DNA from: Akkermansia sp.
GTDB lineage: Bacteria; Verrucomicrobiota; Verrucomicrobiia; Verrucomicrobiales; Akkermansiaceae
Direction of reading: 5' to 3'
Length of the DNA stretch: 40,597 nt
Assembly: GCA_017555205.1 (NCBI GenBank)
Contig: JAFZGW010000007.1
Coordinates: forward strand, 1 to 40,597
Made by a program: the position numbers and the translations under genes. Numbering within the stretch: the stretch's first letter is position 1; every line of letters starts with the position of its first letter. Under the pieces are notes generated by a model. The model had not been told where the DNA came from and made no database searches. It saw only the letters and a program-made list of their open reading frames with translations. Shown here one piece after another: positions 1 through 8,602 of this stretch.

Positions 1-79
1 GAGTCACCTGCTGCTGCTGCTGCTGCTGGCAGGACACGAGAGCGGCGGCGGTAAGAGCGAGAATAGCGATGGTCTTCAT
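1..79 (-). CDS. Lipoprotein with poly-Gln, 5' part only
   Basis: Only the first 26 codons lie in the window; the gene runs off the left edge. The reading starts MKTIAILALTAAALVSC, a textbook lipoprotein signal peptide: positively charged start, hydrophobic core, then the lipobox LVSC with Cys17 as the predicted lipidated residue. Seven glutamines follow directly, encoded by an uninterrupted CAG run. The mature protein should be anchored in the inner or outer membrane. Function cannot be judged from this fragment. A well-spaced promoter lies upstream at 145-172. Confidence 0.75.
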   Translation of the reverse strand, partial: MKTIAILALTAAALVSCQQQQQQQVT

Positions 80-144
80 AACTTTCTTGTTTGTTTGTTG
101 TTTATGGAACTACGATACCCAAGGATAGGAATATCGGGACGCGC

Positions 145-172
145 AGTATACATAAAAAAATCCGTTTGGCAA
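145..172 (-). promoter_or_regulatory. Promoter for the lipoprotein gene
   Basis: Read on the minus strand, TTGCCA (167-172) and TATACT (145-150) are separated by 16 bp, close to the sigma-70 consensus. It gives an untranslated leader of about 60 nt before the ATG at 79. Sequence-based prediction only. Confidence 0.5.
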
Positions 173-272
173 GGCAAAAATGTATTTTTTTTAAATATTT
201 TTTCGATTTTAAGCGAAAAAATATCAAAAAGCGGTTGCAAAAATGGTCGAACTGTGCAACTATGGCTGCCAG

Positions 273-1601
273 ATGCAAGCCGTTACAGACACTATAGCTG
301 CCGTGGCGACACCGCCGGGCACCGGGGCAATAGCCGTGATAAGGATGAGTGGCCCGAGGGCAACCGAGGTGCTGCGTACCTGTACCGGGCGGGAGTTGCA
401 GCCGCGGCGAGCTACGCTGGTGCGCGTGAAAGACCGTGACGGGCTGGTGGTTGACGATGTGGTAGCCACCTATTTTGCGGCACCTGCAAGCTACACCGGT
501 GAAGAAGTGGTGGAGCTGAGCTGCCATGGCGGTATGCTGGTGACACGGCGCGTGTTGGAGTGTTTGTTGGCTTGCGGAGCTAGGCCTGCCGAGCCCGGTG
601 AGTTTTCGCGTCGGGCTTTCGAAAATGGTAAAATGGACCTTACGCAGGCCGAGGCGGTGATGGATGTAATCAGCGCCGGTAGCGATTTGGCACTACGAGC
701 AGCACACAATCAGCTGCATGGGGTTATCAGTTCGCGTGTGGCGGCAGCTGTTGATCGCTTAATTTCCGTTGCTGCGCATGTAGAGGCATATATAGATTTC
801 CCGGAAGAGGATATAGCGCCCGATACTACTCAACAGTTAGTGGACGGTGTGGATTCCGTAATGACTGAATTGCGCGCCTTGTTGGCCACGGCAGATGAAG
901 GACGCCTGCTACGAGAGGGGGTGCGCACAGCTATCGTCGGGCCGCCCAATGTGGGCAAATCGAGTTTGTTGAACTTGCTGCTGGGTTACGAGCGAGCTAT
1001 TGTGAGCGCCACTGCCGGCACTACGCGCGATACTATAGAAGAGAGTGTAACCCTGGGGGGCTTGCGGTTGCGGCTTATCGATACTGCCGGTCTGCACGAA
1101 AGTACCGACGCTATTGAACAGGCCGGCATGGAGCGCAGTCGACAAGCGGGAGCCGAGGCTGATTTGGTGCTCGAAGTAGCGGATAGTACCTGCCCGCCGG
1201 CCCGCCCGGAGTTGGGGGAGAATGGTGCTGCGCACTTGCTGTTGCTCAATAAGTGTGATTTGCCGGAGCACCCTGCATGGAAGGGGCAATCGGCTATTCG
1301 TATTTCTTGCCGCAGTGGGCAAGGGGTGGATGAACTTTCGGCCGCTATCGAGGCGCTTTTCTTGCAGCAGCATAGTGATATCGACCACTTCGCCGCAATC
1401 AATACGCGCCATCGTTATGCCTTGCAACAGGCGCTGGATTTCCTCGCCGCTGCGCGACAAGGGCTCATTGCCGAGCAATCGCCGGAGTTTACGGACGTAG
1501 ATTTGAGGGCTGCGCTCGATGCTCTCGGTTCCATATCCGGACGGGTGGATACCGAGGATATTCTGACGCGTGTTTTTGCTACATTTTGTTTGGGGAAATG
1601 A
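273..1601 (+). CDS. mnmE: tRNA modification GTPase MnmE (TrmE)
   Basis: MnmE works with MnmG to install the 5-carboxymethylaminomethyl (or related) group on wobble uridine 34 of several tRNAs, in the cytoplasm. The N-terminal folate-binding domain begins DTIAAVATPPGTGAIAVIR and contains the family motif GKMDLTQAEAVMD. The G domain has the P-loop GPPNVGKSS (about residues 223-231), the G2 region AGTTRDT, DTAGL (G3) and NKCD (G4). The C-terminus ends FCLGK, matching the C-[IL]-G-K motif whose Cys is conserved in the family. Length 442 aa is typical. I chose ATG 273 over the in-frame ATG at 243 because it places the conserved N-terminus at the usual distance; neither has a clear ribosome binding site. 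It stands alone, divergent from the lipoprotein gene. Confidence 0.96.
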   Translation: MQAVTDTIAAVATPPGTGAIAVIRMSGPRATEVLRTCTGRELQPRRATLVRVKDRDGLVVDDVVATYFAAPASYTGEEVVELSCHGGMLVTRRVLECLLACGARPAEPGEFSRRAFENGKMDLTQAEAVMDVISAGSDLALRAAHNQLHGVISSRVAAAVDRLISVAAHVEAYIDFPEEDIAPDTTQQLVDGVDSVMTELRALLATADEGRLLREGVRTAIVGPPNVGKSSLLNLLLGYERAIVSATAGTTRDTIEESVTLGGLRLRLIDTAGLHESTDAIEQAGMERSRQAGAEADLVLEVADSTCPPARPELGENGAAHLLLLNKCDLPEHPAWKGQSAIRISCRSGQGVDELSAAIEALFLQQHSDIDHFAAINTRHRYALQQALDFLAAARQGLIAEQSPEFTDVDLRAALDALGSISGRVDTEDILTRVFATFCLGK

Positions 1602-1661
1602 GCTGTATTACCTCTATATGGGGTATTAGGCATTTTTTCTGTAATGCATAGGCTTTTTTGC

Positions 1662-1690
1662 TTGCATTGTCGCAAAGGAGTTGCTAAATT
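1662..1690 (+). promoter_or_regulatory. Promoter for the secreted NGKE protein
   Basis: TTGCAT (1662-1667), a 17-bp spacer and TAAATT (1685-1690) form a near-consensus sigma-70 promoter in the 119-bp gap after mnmE. The start codon is about 25 nt after the predicted transcription start. Confidence 0.5.
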
Positions 1691-1720
1691 TCGGAGTGAA
1701 TCCCCCACTATAGTAATACG

Positions 1721-2494
1721 ATGAGCAAAACTATCATACTTTCTGCAATGGCTGCGGTGGCCATGTTTTCTGTAGCTGCCGCGCAGGAGCCCGCCCCGCT
1801 GCCGACTGTCCCCGAAGGGGTAGTGGTGACTACTCGGGCATTTATCAATGGTAAAGAAGTTCCTCCTGCTGAGTTTAATGAGGAAATCAAGAAGATGCGC
1901 CAATCTTTCAACAAGGCTGTTCAGGAGCATTTCGGTGCAGCGCCTGAGCTTCACCCGGCGCCCTCGGCGGCAGTACCGGTTGCCGAACCCACTCAGGTAT
2001 CGCCGCCCCCGGCTGCGGAGCCTGTGGGCAAAGCCGAAGCTCGAGAGAGCGGGCTGCGTGTGTATGTGAATGGCAAAGAAGTGCAGCCGAAAATTATGAA
2101 GCTTGAGCCGGTTCCTGTTCCGGAACCGCAGCCGCACTACCAAGCTCACCCGGTTCGAAAGGCTCGCCCCGCAGCGACGGCGGGTAAGGTTACATGCTCA
2201 CATTGTGGTAAGGTGCGCCGCGAGAGAAGGGGGGCCGGTCCGGTAATACCCCGTGGGGAGGCGCGCCCCTTCGATATGCCGATTCATGATGCCACTCCGC
2301 CCTGCATGCGCCGCCATGGTCGCACCATGTACCCGGCTGTTGATATGAATGAGGGGCGCCGCCCGTCAGTTGACTTGCGCAAGGTGCAGGCTCCCGCAAC
2401 ATCTCCGCAGGCTGTGCGAGTGATTATCAACGGGGTCGAGACGGTGGTTCCCATTAAGCCGGAAGGGGTGAATATCACTATTAAGCCCCTCTGA
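1721..2494 (+). CDS. Secreted proline-rich protein, unknown function
   Basis: Not recognised as a named family. The first 21 residues (MSKTIILSAMAAVAMFSVAAA) form a cleavable signal peptide ending AAA-Q, so the 257-aa product should be exported. The mature part is rich in Pro and Ala and low in predicted structure. A short motif recurs three times: INGKEVPP (about residue 48), VNGKEVQP (about 117) and INGVETVVP (about 239). Between the second and third copies lies CSHCGK, a CxxC that could bind metal or form a disulfide. It is transcribed alone between its own promoter and the terminator at 2517-2551. Periplasmic or surface location is inferred from the signal peptide only. Confidence 0.75.
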   Translation: MSKTIILSAMAAVAMFSVAAAQEPAPLPTVPEGVVVTTRAFINGKEVPPAEFNEEIKKMRQSFNKAVQEHFGAAPELHPAPSAAVPVAEPTQVSPPPAAEPVGKAEARESGLRVYVNGKEVQPKIMKLEPVPVPEPQPHYQAHPVRKARPAATAGKVTCSHCGKVRRERRGAGPVIPRGEARPFDMPIHDATPPCMRRHGRTMYPAVDMNEGRRPSVDLRKVQAPATSPQAVRVIINGVETVVPIKPEGVNITIKPL

Positions 2495-2516
2495 GTGTAG
2501 GCTATTCTTATATAAT

Positions 2517-2551
2517 AAAAAGAGCAGTGGCATGCGCTACTGCTCTTTTTT
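2517..2551 (+). terminator. Rho-independent terminator
   Basis: AAAAAGAGCAGT (ends 2528) pairs with ACTGCTCTTTTTT (starts 2539) around a 10-nt loop. There are A and T tracts on both sides, so it can end the secreted-protein transcript (plus) and the dedA transcript (minus). Confidence 0.85.
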
Positions 2552-2570
2552 AGTGAAAATACAGGGGCGA

Positions 2571-3221
2571 TTACTCAGCTTTGTTCGCTTGTTTTTCGCG
2601 GGTCAGGTATTTCATGAGTGCATAGAGGGCGGCCAGTAGCAGCACGCCGGCAACGATGAGGTGGGATTCCGCCTTCACGGCATCGATAAGAGCCTCGGGG
2701 GATTCCAATATGCCCGGATGTTCGCGCCCTACTTTGTCACCGAACCAAGCCAGAACCCAGCACCATATTGCAGAACCGCTGATGGTGGTGAGACTGAACA
2801 TGGCGAAATTGACTTTTGCCATGCCGGCCGGTATGGAAATGAGGTGGCGAATTACCGGCAAAAAGCGGGAGAAGAAAATGCCGGCTGTTGAGTATTTGCG
2901 CATGAAAACCTCCGCGGTTTCCACCTTGTGTTGTGGCATGAAGAAGTACTTGCCGAAGCGGTAGATGAACGGCCGCCCAACCCACAGGGCGCACACATAC
3001 ATGATAACTGATCCAAGGTATGAGCCAACTGTGCCCGCAATCACGACCCCCCAGAAACTCATTTCAGCATTTGGCAGGGCGGCTAATATGGCTGCCGGCG
3101 GCACGACTACTTCACTCGGTACCGGTAAAATGGAGCTTTCCATCGCCATAAGTACTACTACACCCCAGTACCCCCAGTCGATAACCCACCCCATCCATAT
3201 GCTGATTAGTTCGTGTAACAT
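2571..3221 (-). CDS. DedA family inner-membrane protein
   Basis: A polytopic membrane protein of 216 aa. DedA proteins belong to the DedA/VTT family; members act as undecaprenyl-phosphate or phospholipid flippases in several bacteria. The family signature FSRFLPVIRHLISIPAG is present in the middle of the protein, with the conserved Arg residues and the Pro/Gly of the re-entrant region. The N-terminal half shows MESSILPVPSEVV, the conserved E-x-x-x-P-x-P-S-E motif. A final hydrophobic segment precedes the charged tail KYLTREKQANKAE. The gene is monocistronic, downstream of ndk but separated from it by a hairpin. The exact lipid substrate cannot be assigned. Confidence 0.9.
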   Translation of the reverse strand: MLHELISIWMGWVIDWGYWGVVVLMAMESSILPVPSEVVVPPAAILAALPNAEMSFWGVVIAGTVGSYLGSVIMYVCALWVGRPFIYRFGKYFFMPQHKVETAEVFMRKYSTAGIFFSRFLPVIRHLISIPAGMAKVNFAMFSLTTISGSAIWCWVLAWFGDKVGREHPGILESPEALIDAVKAESHLIVAGVLLLAALYALMKYLTREKQANKAE

Positions 3222-3268
3222 ACCCGATATTATGCACAGCGAATCTTTTTTGGCAAGCCTAATAAATG

Positions 3269-3300
3269 AGCGCCGAGCCCCGGTAGGGCGCGGCGCTGAG
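3269..3300 (-). terminator. Hairpin after ndk
   Basis: An imperfect GC-rich stem (AGCGCCG..GCCC paired with GGGC..GGCGCT) lies between the ndk stop and the dedA start. On the minus strand it is followed by a modest T-rich run (catttatt). It is a plausible but not strong terminator for the murA-to-ndk run. Confidence 0.4.
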
Positions 3301-3326
3301 AAAAATCCGGGTGCGGATGGGTTCGA

Positions 3327-3776
3327 TTAGTCCACGTTGTCGAAGAGCTCTTCAGGTTTGAAGAAGCGCTTGATTTCCGCCTCTGCGCTTTCGGGGGAGT
3401 CGGAGGCGTGGCAGATATTGAGCATGCTGTTGGTGCCGTAGTCACCGCGAATGGTGCCTTTGTCGGCCTTCATGGAATTGGTCGGCCCAAGGATGGTGCG
3501 CACGCGGGTGATAACACCCGGGCCGCTGAGTACCAATGCTACAACAGGGCTGGTCTGCATGAAGGCAGAGAGGGTCGGGAAGAGGGGCTTGTCGTCGATT
3601 ACCAAGTCGATGATGTGGGCATAGTGCTCGCGCAGAATGGCATCGTCAAGCTGCATCATCTTCAAGCCACGCAGGCGGAAACCTTCGGCCAGCAGGCGCT
3701 GCAAAATGATGCCGGAAAGGTTTTTACGCACGCAGTCCGGTTTGAAGAGTATGAGTGTTTTTTCGTCGCGGTTCAT
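3327..3776 (-). CDS. ndk: Nucleoside diphosphate kinase
   Basis: Transfers the gamma phosphate from ATP to other NDPs through a phosphohistidine, keeping (d)NTP pools balanced in the cytoplasm. The 149-aa product has the active-site motif NICHASDS with the catalytic His at about residue 123; most family members read NxxHGSDS, so Ala replaces Gly here. LILFKPD near the N-terminus carries the ATP-contacting Lys12, and RTILGPTN and the Arg in GTIRGDYG match nucleotide-binding residues. It follows the CCA-adding enzyme gene with a 32-bp gap and is probably the last gene of the leftward murA operon. Confidence 0.96.
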   Translation of the reverse strand: MNRDEKTLILFKPDCVRKNLSGIILQRLLAEGFRLRGLKMMQLDDAILREHYAHIIDLVIDDKPLFPTLSAFMQTSPVVALVLSGPGVITRVRTILGPTNSMKADKGTIRGDYGTNSMLNICHASDSPESAEAEIKRFFKPEELFDNVD

Positions 3777-3808
3777 AATGTGAATATATGATTGTGTGTG
3801 GGGTTAAT

Positions 3809-5182
3809 TTACTCTGTGGGAGCAGCTGTGTCAAGCTCAAAATCCCGCATCTCAGCGGCTCTTGCCGCGAGGGTTTCCGGGGTGTTGAGCAGTTGGTCTT
3901 CCTGCACTTCGGCTAGAAGCAATTTGAGGATTCGGCCTACAGCGGGGCCGGGCGGTACTCCCATAGCCATGAGCGTGCGCCCATCGATATGCAGGTCTTT
4001 AATGGTGAAAGCATGCTCCTCATTCATGAGTTCATCGATGAGCAGTGCAGCTTTTCGCAGGGTGGTCGCTTTATCTGCTGCCCGGTAGTCTGATTGGGCT
4101 GCGAAGTCGGCTCGCTTGATATCGAAGAGTTGCTGTACAACTTCATGGCCGAGCCGACCGATGAAGCGGCGCATGCCGGCTCGGGTGGTCGGGAAGTCGT
4201 TGTCATGCTCACGCACGAGCGTGGTAACTCGGTGCAGGGTGGCATTGTCGCTCTTCAAGCGGGTGAGTATACATTCTGTCATTTCGGCGCTCAATTCAGG
4301 GTGTTTGTAGAAGTGAGCCGTGCCGTTGTCATCAATGCTATGGCAGGCGGGTTTGCCGATGTCGTGCAGTAACATGGCCAAGCGCAGCGCCTCTACCGGC
4401 GGTGCTGCCTGTACGGCATGGGCCGTGTGGGTCCATACATCGTACTTGTGGTAGGGGGTGCGCTGCTCGAACCCGAAGCTCGGCGCCAGCTCAGGAATGA
4501 TGATGGCCATTACATCGGGGAATGCCAGCAGCATGCCCAGTGCTCCCTTGCCTACCAGAATTCCCTTGAGCTCTTTATATATACGCTCCACGCTTACGTT
4601 TTCCAACAGGTGGCGATTGCGGCGTATGGAAAAGGCAGTTTCGTTTTCGATGCGGAAATCATATCGAGCGGCAAAACGCAGGGCGCGCATGATTCGCAGG
4701 CCATCTTCATTGAAGCGCTCATCCGGTTCGCCCACGCAGCGTATGCAGCCCTCCGCTAAATCTCGGCAGCCGTCGAAGGCGTCTACCAGACCGCGGGTTG
4801 GGTTGTATGCCATAGCGTTTATGGTGAAATCGCGGCGAGCCAAGTCATCTTCCACTCGGCTCACGAATGTGACGGCATCGGGGTGGCGGTTGTCTGTATA
4901 GGCACCATCTACTCGAAAGGTTGTAACCTCGACGGGTTCGTGGTCGACCATAACGGTGACCGTTCCGTGTTTCAGGCCGGTTTTGATGACGGGGCGGCGG
5001 CGGAATACGCTCAGAACTTCTTGCGGGGTAGCGTTGGTGCACACATCCCAGTCTTTTGGGGCGATACCAAGCAAGCTGTCGCGTACGCAACCACCGACCA
5101 CGTATGCCTCGAATCCGAAGTGTTCGAGTTGTTCTATGACGGTAAGTGCATATTTCGGTATCTTAATTGCTGCGGTATTCAT
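3809..5182 (-). CDS. cca: CCA tRNA nucleotidyltransferase / poly(A) polymerase
   Basis: A class II nucleotidyltransferase of 457 aa, acting in the cytoplasm on tRNA 3' ends (CCA addition) or, in some members, on mRNA 3' ends as a poly(A) polymerase. Visible motifs are GGCVRDSLLG (motif A) and the catalytic DWD of KDWDVCTNA, then RRDFTINAMAY (motif B/C) and the ERIYKELKG region. The C-terminal half contains an HD domain (AMLLHDIGKP), common in bacterial CCA enzymes with phosphohydrolase activity. Sequence alone cannot separate CCA-adding from poly(A) function. The tRNA-Gln gene in this window does not encode CCA, so the genome needs a CCA-adding enzyme. It sits 49 bp after the cytochrome gene in the same direction. 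Confidence 0.92.
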   Translation of the reverse strand: MNTAAIKIPKYALTVIEQLEHFGFEAYVVGGCVRDSLLGIAPKDWDVCTNATPQEVLSVFRRRPVIKTGLKHGTVTVMVDHEPVEVTTFRVDGAYTDNRHPDAVTFVSRVEDDLARRDFTINAMAYNPTRGLVDAFDGCRDLAEGCIRCVGEPDERFNEDGLRIMRALRFAARYDFRIENETAFSIRRNRHLLENVSVERIYKELKGILVGKGALGMLLAFPDVMAIIIPELAPSFGFEQRTPYHKYDVWTHTAHAVQAAPPVEALRLAMLLHDIGKPACHSIDDNGTAHFYKHPELSAEMTECILTRLKSDNATLHRVTTLVREHDNDFPTTRAGMRRFIGRLGHEVVQQLFDIKRADFAAQSDYRAADKATTLRKAALLIDELMNEEHAFTIKDLHIDGRTLMAMGVPPGPAVGRILKLLLAEVQEDQLLNTPETLAARAAEMRDFELDTAAPTE

Positions 5183-5231
5183 AAGATGTATGTGATATTT
5201 TAAAATGATGTGAGTATAATTAATAAATATA

Positions 5232-5846
5232 TTATTCTTGTGTAAAGTTATTCTTTATATATTGTATGATATTCTCGATTTCTGATTGCGTGCTTACGCC
5301 GGGTGCGAGCATGGTAGAATCCCACTTTTCACCTCTCACGGTGATGGGGCCTTTTAGTCCCTTGGTCAGAATTTCCGGCAGACGGGAGGGGGACTCAGTG
5401 AGCCATTCTGAGCCGCGAAGCGGCGGGTAATGTCCGGCTTGTCCTTCGCCGTTGCGGCCATGGCATGCTGCACATTTGGCTAGGTAGAGTGTGCGCCCTG
5501 CGTGTTGATTGCCGGCAGCGGCCAGTAAGGGCTGCTGCTGTTTGACCAGCCAGGTGACCAGTTCCTCCTTTGCTCCACGGCTAATGGTGGGGTGGCTACG
5601 CTGTAGGGCCGACTGTAGGGTTGGGGAGATGGCGCTGCCGGGTTCACGGCGCCGTAAATCCGGGTGCAGGCGGCGCTGCCATTCATCGCCATGGCATAGG
5701 GCGCACCCGCGCATGCGTGCTTCGCGTTCTGGCGGGGCGGCGGCGTTTTCTACCCATAGCCACAGAGCTATGGCTGCTGTGCCCACAGTACACGATAATG
5801 CGCAGAGTAACCACTTGAGCACGGGGCTGATTGGTACTCTGCGCAT
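5232..5846 (-). CDS. Membrane-anchored diheme cytochrome c
   Basis: A 204-aa protein with an uncleaved N-terminal membrane anchor (about residues 10-32, WLLCALSCTVGTAAIALWLW) followed by two class I cytochrome c domains. Heme-binding CxxCH motifs are CALCH (48-52) and CAACH (125-129); a Met in DSTMLAPG near residue 178 is a good axial ligand for the second heme. The domains should face the periplasm and shuttle electrons in a respiratory chain; no partner oxidase or reductase is in the window. It lies 26 bp after murA and before cca, an unusual place, with no functional link to either visible in the sequence. Confidence 0.88.
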   Translation of the reverse strand: MRRVPISPVLKWLLCALSCTVGTAAIALWLWVENAAAPPEREARMRGCALCHGDEWQRRLHPDLRRREPGSAISPTLQSALQRSHPTISRGAKEELVTWLVKQQQPLLAAAGNQHAGRTLYLAKCAACHGRNGEGQAGHYPPLRGSEWLTESPSRLPEILTKGLKGPITVRGEKWDSTMLAPGVSTQSEIENIIQYIKNNFTQE

Positions 5847-5872
5847 AGAGGATGCGTTGGCGTCAGCCGGGG

Positions 5873-7168
5873 TTATTCCACCGGTCCGCCTTCGAGGTCG
5901 AGCACGCGCTTAACTTTTGCGCCAAGCAGTTCGAGCTTGTCGTCAAGCAGTTCGTAGCCGCGGTCTATGTGGTAGAGGCGGTGGATTTCGGTAGTGCCTT
6001 CGGCTGCCAAGGCTGCGAGTACCAGTGCAGCGCTGGCGCGCAGGTCGCTGGCCATAACCGGAGCGCCGGAGAGCCCCTCTACACCGGTGATAATGGCTGT
6101 GCCGTTGTCCACTTTGATGTTGGCACCCATGCGCTTAAGCTCTGAGCAGTGCATGAATCGCTGGGGGAAGATGGTATCTTTCACCACGCTGATGCCGGGA
6201 GTAAGCGCAAAGAGGGCGGTCATTTGTGCCTGCATGTCGGTGGGGTACCCGGGATACGGGTTGGTGAGTATCTTGCCACTGCGGGGATTTTTGCCCGGCT
6301 TGACGAATACGGAGGTGCCGTCTTCATTGTATTCAACAACGTGACCGCACTCTACCAGTAGGTCGGATATTGACTTCATGTGCTCGCGGCATACTCGGTT
6401 GAGGGTGATGCCATCGCTTACCCCCATGGTGCCGGCTACCATGAATGTGCCGGCCTCAATGCGGTCGGGGATAACTGCGTGCTCGCAGCCGTGCAGTTTT
6501 TCTACACCGTGAATGGTGATGGTACGAGAGCCGGCGCCTTCGATACGTGCGCCCATCTTGTTGAGGAAATTGGCTAAATCGACTACCTCCGGCTCGCGTG
6601 CGGCGGATTCGATTACGGTTGTGCCGCGTGCCAGTACGGCTGCCATCATCAGGTTGTCCGTACCCAATACGGTAGGACCGCTGTCACCGCGCATATCGAT
6701 GGTGGTGCCTACCAGGCCATTCGGGGCTTCTATCACCATGTTGCCGCCCTTTACTCGTACTCGGGCACCCAAGGCCTGAATTGCGCGCAGGTGCAAATCT
6801 ACCGGGCGATCACCAATCACACAGCCGCCGGGCAGCGGCAGGGTGCAGCGGTGCATGCGTGCCATCATCGGGCCGAGAAGGCAGATGGAGGCGCGCATCT
6901 TTCTTACCTGTTCGTAAGAGGCGCTGGAGCTTATGCCATCCGGGGATTCGATGCGCACGGTGCCGCTGGAGCGCTCTACGGAGGCTCCCAACTGGCTCAA
7001 AATCTGAATCATGTAGTTCGTGTCAGAGACGTCCGGTACGCGCGAAATGCGCACGGGCTCATCCGTGAGCAGTGCTGCTGCCAATATAGGCAAAGATGCA
7101 TTCTTGGAACCGCTGATGTTCACGGTGCCGCTGAGGCGGTAACCACCTTCGACGATGAGTTTATCCAT
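5873..7168 (-). CDS. murA: UDP-N-acetylglucosamine 1-carboxyvinyltransferase
   Basis: Catalyses the first committed step of peptidoglycan synthesis, adding enolpyruvate from PEP to UDP-GlcNAc in the cytoplasm. The 431-aa length is typical. Residues Lys22 and Asn23 sit in [10 protein letters not shown] as in known MurA enzymes. The catalytic cysteine is Cys116 in [15 protein letters not shown], so the protein should be sensitive to fosfomycin. The C-terminal [17 protein letters not shown] motif also matches. It is the first gene of a leftward run with cytochrome c, cca and ndk, and its upstream side is where the mobile element is inserted. Confidence 0.97.
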   Translation of the reverse strand: MDKLIVEGGYRLSGTVNISGSKNASLPILAAALLTDEPVRISRVPDVSDTNYMIQILSQLGASVERSSGTVRIESPDGISSSASYEQVRKMRASICLLGPMMARMHRCTLPLPGGCVIGDRPVDLHLRAIQALGARVRVKGGNMVIEAPNGLVGTTIDMRGDSGPTVLGTDNLMMAAVLARGTTVIESAAREPEVVDLANFLNKMGARIEGAGSRTITIHGVEKLHGCEHAVIPDRIEAGTFMVAGTMGVSDGITLNRVCREHMKSISDLLVECGHVVEYNEDGTSVFVKPGKNPRSGKILTNPYPGYPTDMQAQMTALFALTPGISVVKDTIFPQRFMHCSELKRMGANIKVDNGTAIITGVEGLSGAPVMASDLRASAALVLAALAAEGTTEIHRLYHIDRGYELLDDKLELLGAKVKRVLDLEGGPVE

Positions 7169-7260
7169 GGCTGTGATGAGGTGTATGCTGACTGTATTCT
7201 ACCACATCGGGTGCGATTTGCAAGCTTTAAGTGTTATATATCGCAAAGTATGCGTGGTGT

Positions 7261-7294
7261 ACAAAAAAACTCCGAGAGGTACTCTCGGAGTTTT
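7261..7294 (-). terminator. Strong terminator at the element's left edge
   Basis: A perfect 9-bp stem (ACTCCGAGA / TCTCGGAGT, loop GGTAC) at 7269-7291. On the minus strand it is followed by seven T residues, and on the plus strand by TTTT. On the minus strand it is preceded within 5 nt by GTAGCCCTA, the same bases as the 3' end of the tRNA-Gln at 27,077. It would now serve the accessory operon ending at 7,431. Confidence 0.85.
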
Positions 7295-7352
7295 AGTAGG
7301 GCTACGACGTTTAGCACGCCTCATTATCAGGAAGTTACGTATTATGGGCGGA

Positions 7353-7367
7353 TAAAGTGGGCGTATA
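7353..7367 (+). repeat. Candidate attL direct repeat
   Basis: TAAAGTGGGCGTATA, identical to 26942-26956. It is preceded at 7346 by GGGCGGATA, so two related GGGCG-type motifs lie 13 bp apart, as they also do at 26959 and 26972 on the right. Confidence 0.6.
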
Positions 7368-7430
7368 CAGCCTTAAAATCAATCACTTCCGTCTTTCCCG
7401 GATGCTTGTCTGTTCGATGCCTTTCCGGGG

Positions 7431-8006
7431 TTAGTTTTCATCCGAGATGGGGTGTAGACAAGCATCTTCCGAGTCATTGACTGCGGACATGGCTTCATCC
7501 ATCCTTGCATCTGCCGAGAGGTTGAACCTCTCGCCCTTCGCGTTGAGGAAATCCTCCAGTGTGTCGAAGTATTCCTCTCCGTCGTCGTCCGAGTAGTAGT
7601 ACAGTGTCTGGAGGTACACTTCATCAGGCCCACCCTTGGCAAAGTACTGGTTTCCCGGTTCGGTGGCAAAGAAGTTCAGAGATAGTCTGAATTTCCGAGC
7701 CAGCTCATTCATCAGTTCCTCACATGGCCCCCATGCGGTTTCCGTGCTCAGAACCACTGCTGACTTATCCTTCCATGTGGTCAGCACCAGGTTGTCAAAG
7801 GAACCTCGGCATCCAACAGCGTTCCAGGGTGTTGCGAGAACATCTTCTGCCACATAGCCGAGCCAATTTGATTGCGACTCGAAACTCCATGTCTCGAATG
7901 GGCCGGGACGTTTGGTTTCCTCTACTGTGTGCAGCGCATCGTATGCAGCTTTGGCATCTTCTGCGGAGCCAACGAGTGTGTATTCAGTGTAGCACCAGTT
8001 AGGCAT
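7431..8006 (-). CDS. Api92/DUF1281-like protein
   Basis: A 191-aa protein starting MPNWCYTEYTLVGS. That start, followed by a ferredoxin-like fold and a WGTKW-like segment (here TPWNAVGCRGSF), is typical of the DUF1281 / Api92-like family found on phages, plasmids and integrative elements. Its function is unknown. The C-terminal third is acidic (YYYSDDDGEEYFDTLEDF). The ribosome binding site AAAGGAGA is well placed before the ATG, and the gene overlaps the preceding one by 8 bp, so it is the last gene of a leftward accessory operon. Recognition rests on the N-terminal pattern and general layout. Confidence 0.75.
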   Translation of the reverse strand: MPNWCYTEYTLVGSAEDAKAAYDALHTVEETKRPGPFETWSFESQSNWLGYVAEDVLATPWNAVGCRGSFDNLVLTTWKDKSAVVLSTETAWGPCEELMNELARKFRLSLNFFATEPGNQYFAKGGPDEVYLQTLYYYSDDDGEEYFDTLEDFLNAKGERFNLSADARMDEAMSAVNDSEDACLHPISDEN

Positions 8007-8601
8007 GGTGAATCTCCTTTCTTGCGTGTTGTGTGGTCATGTTCGTGTGTTGTTGATAGTGTGGGTTGATTTCGATAAGGTGCTTGCGCCAATTCCGGAG
8101 GCGACAAGCGTTTCCGTTCGGAGTTTTGCGGAAGAGCCAGGGAATGCCGGTGTAATACCATACATCGGCATCATCGTACCTGGTGCTGAACTTTACGCTG
8201 TCACCGGCTTCCAGCTTCCGGAGACATCGCATGGTATGCCGGTGTCTTTCCTGTCTGGCATAGCATCGGTTTCGCCATTCCTGGTCGAACTTGCCGGCCA
8301 CCGGCACATCGGAGAACCAGCTGGTCGGACAGTCATCTGCATACGGCCCAACGGAATTATCCATCATCTTCCGCAGCAGCATTCCATCTTCCCAGCGTAC
8401 CAGACATACAGCTATCCAGCGAAGGACTGAGCCATCTTCCCTGGTGGTTTCCACCTTGGCGTACCAGGTATTTCCAATGAGCCGGTGCTTCAGGACACGA
8501 GTCGGGAGTGTATATCCATCTGCGTTGAAGTATTCCAGCAGCAGCTCGGCTTCTTCCCTTCTTGTTCCTGGTTTAGTGCAATAGTTACCATCCCAGCCCA
8601 T
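7999..8601 (-). CDS. Hypothetical mobile-element protein (MGWDGNYC start)
   Basis: Function not recognised. The 200-aa product starts MGWDGNYCTKPGTRREEAE; MGW-starting small proteins of similar layout occur on phages and plasmids. It contains YAKVETTREDGSV and a W-rich middle (TSWFSDVPVAGKF). I chose ATG 8601 over the longer in-frame start because a strong AAAGGAG lies 8 nt upstream, inside the last codons of the upstream gene, and only 1 nt separates that gene's stop from this ATG. That geometry suggests translational coupling. No membrane segment or signal peptide is seen. Confidence 0.72.
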   Translation of the reverse strand: MGWDGNYCTKPGTRREEAELLLEYFNADGYTLPTRVLKHRLIGNTWYAKVETTREDGSVLRWIAVCLVRWEDGMLLRKMMDNSVGPYADDCPTSWFSDVPVAGKFDQEWRNRCYARQERHRHTMRCLRKLEAGDSVKFSTRYDDADVWYYTGIPWLFRKTPNGNACRLRNWRKHLIEINPHYQQHTNMTTQHARKEIHHA

Positions 8602-8602
8602 T

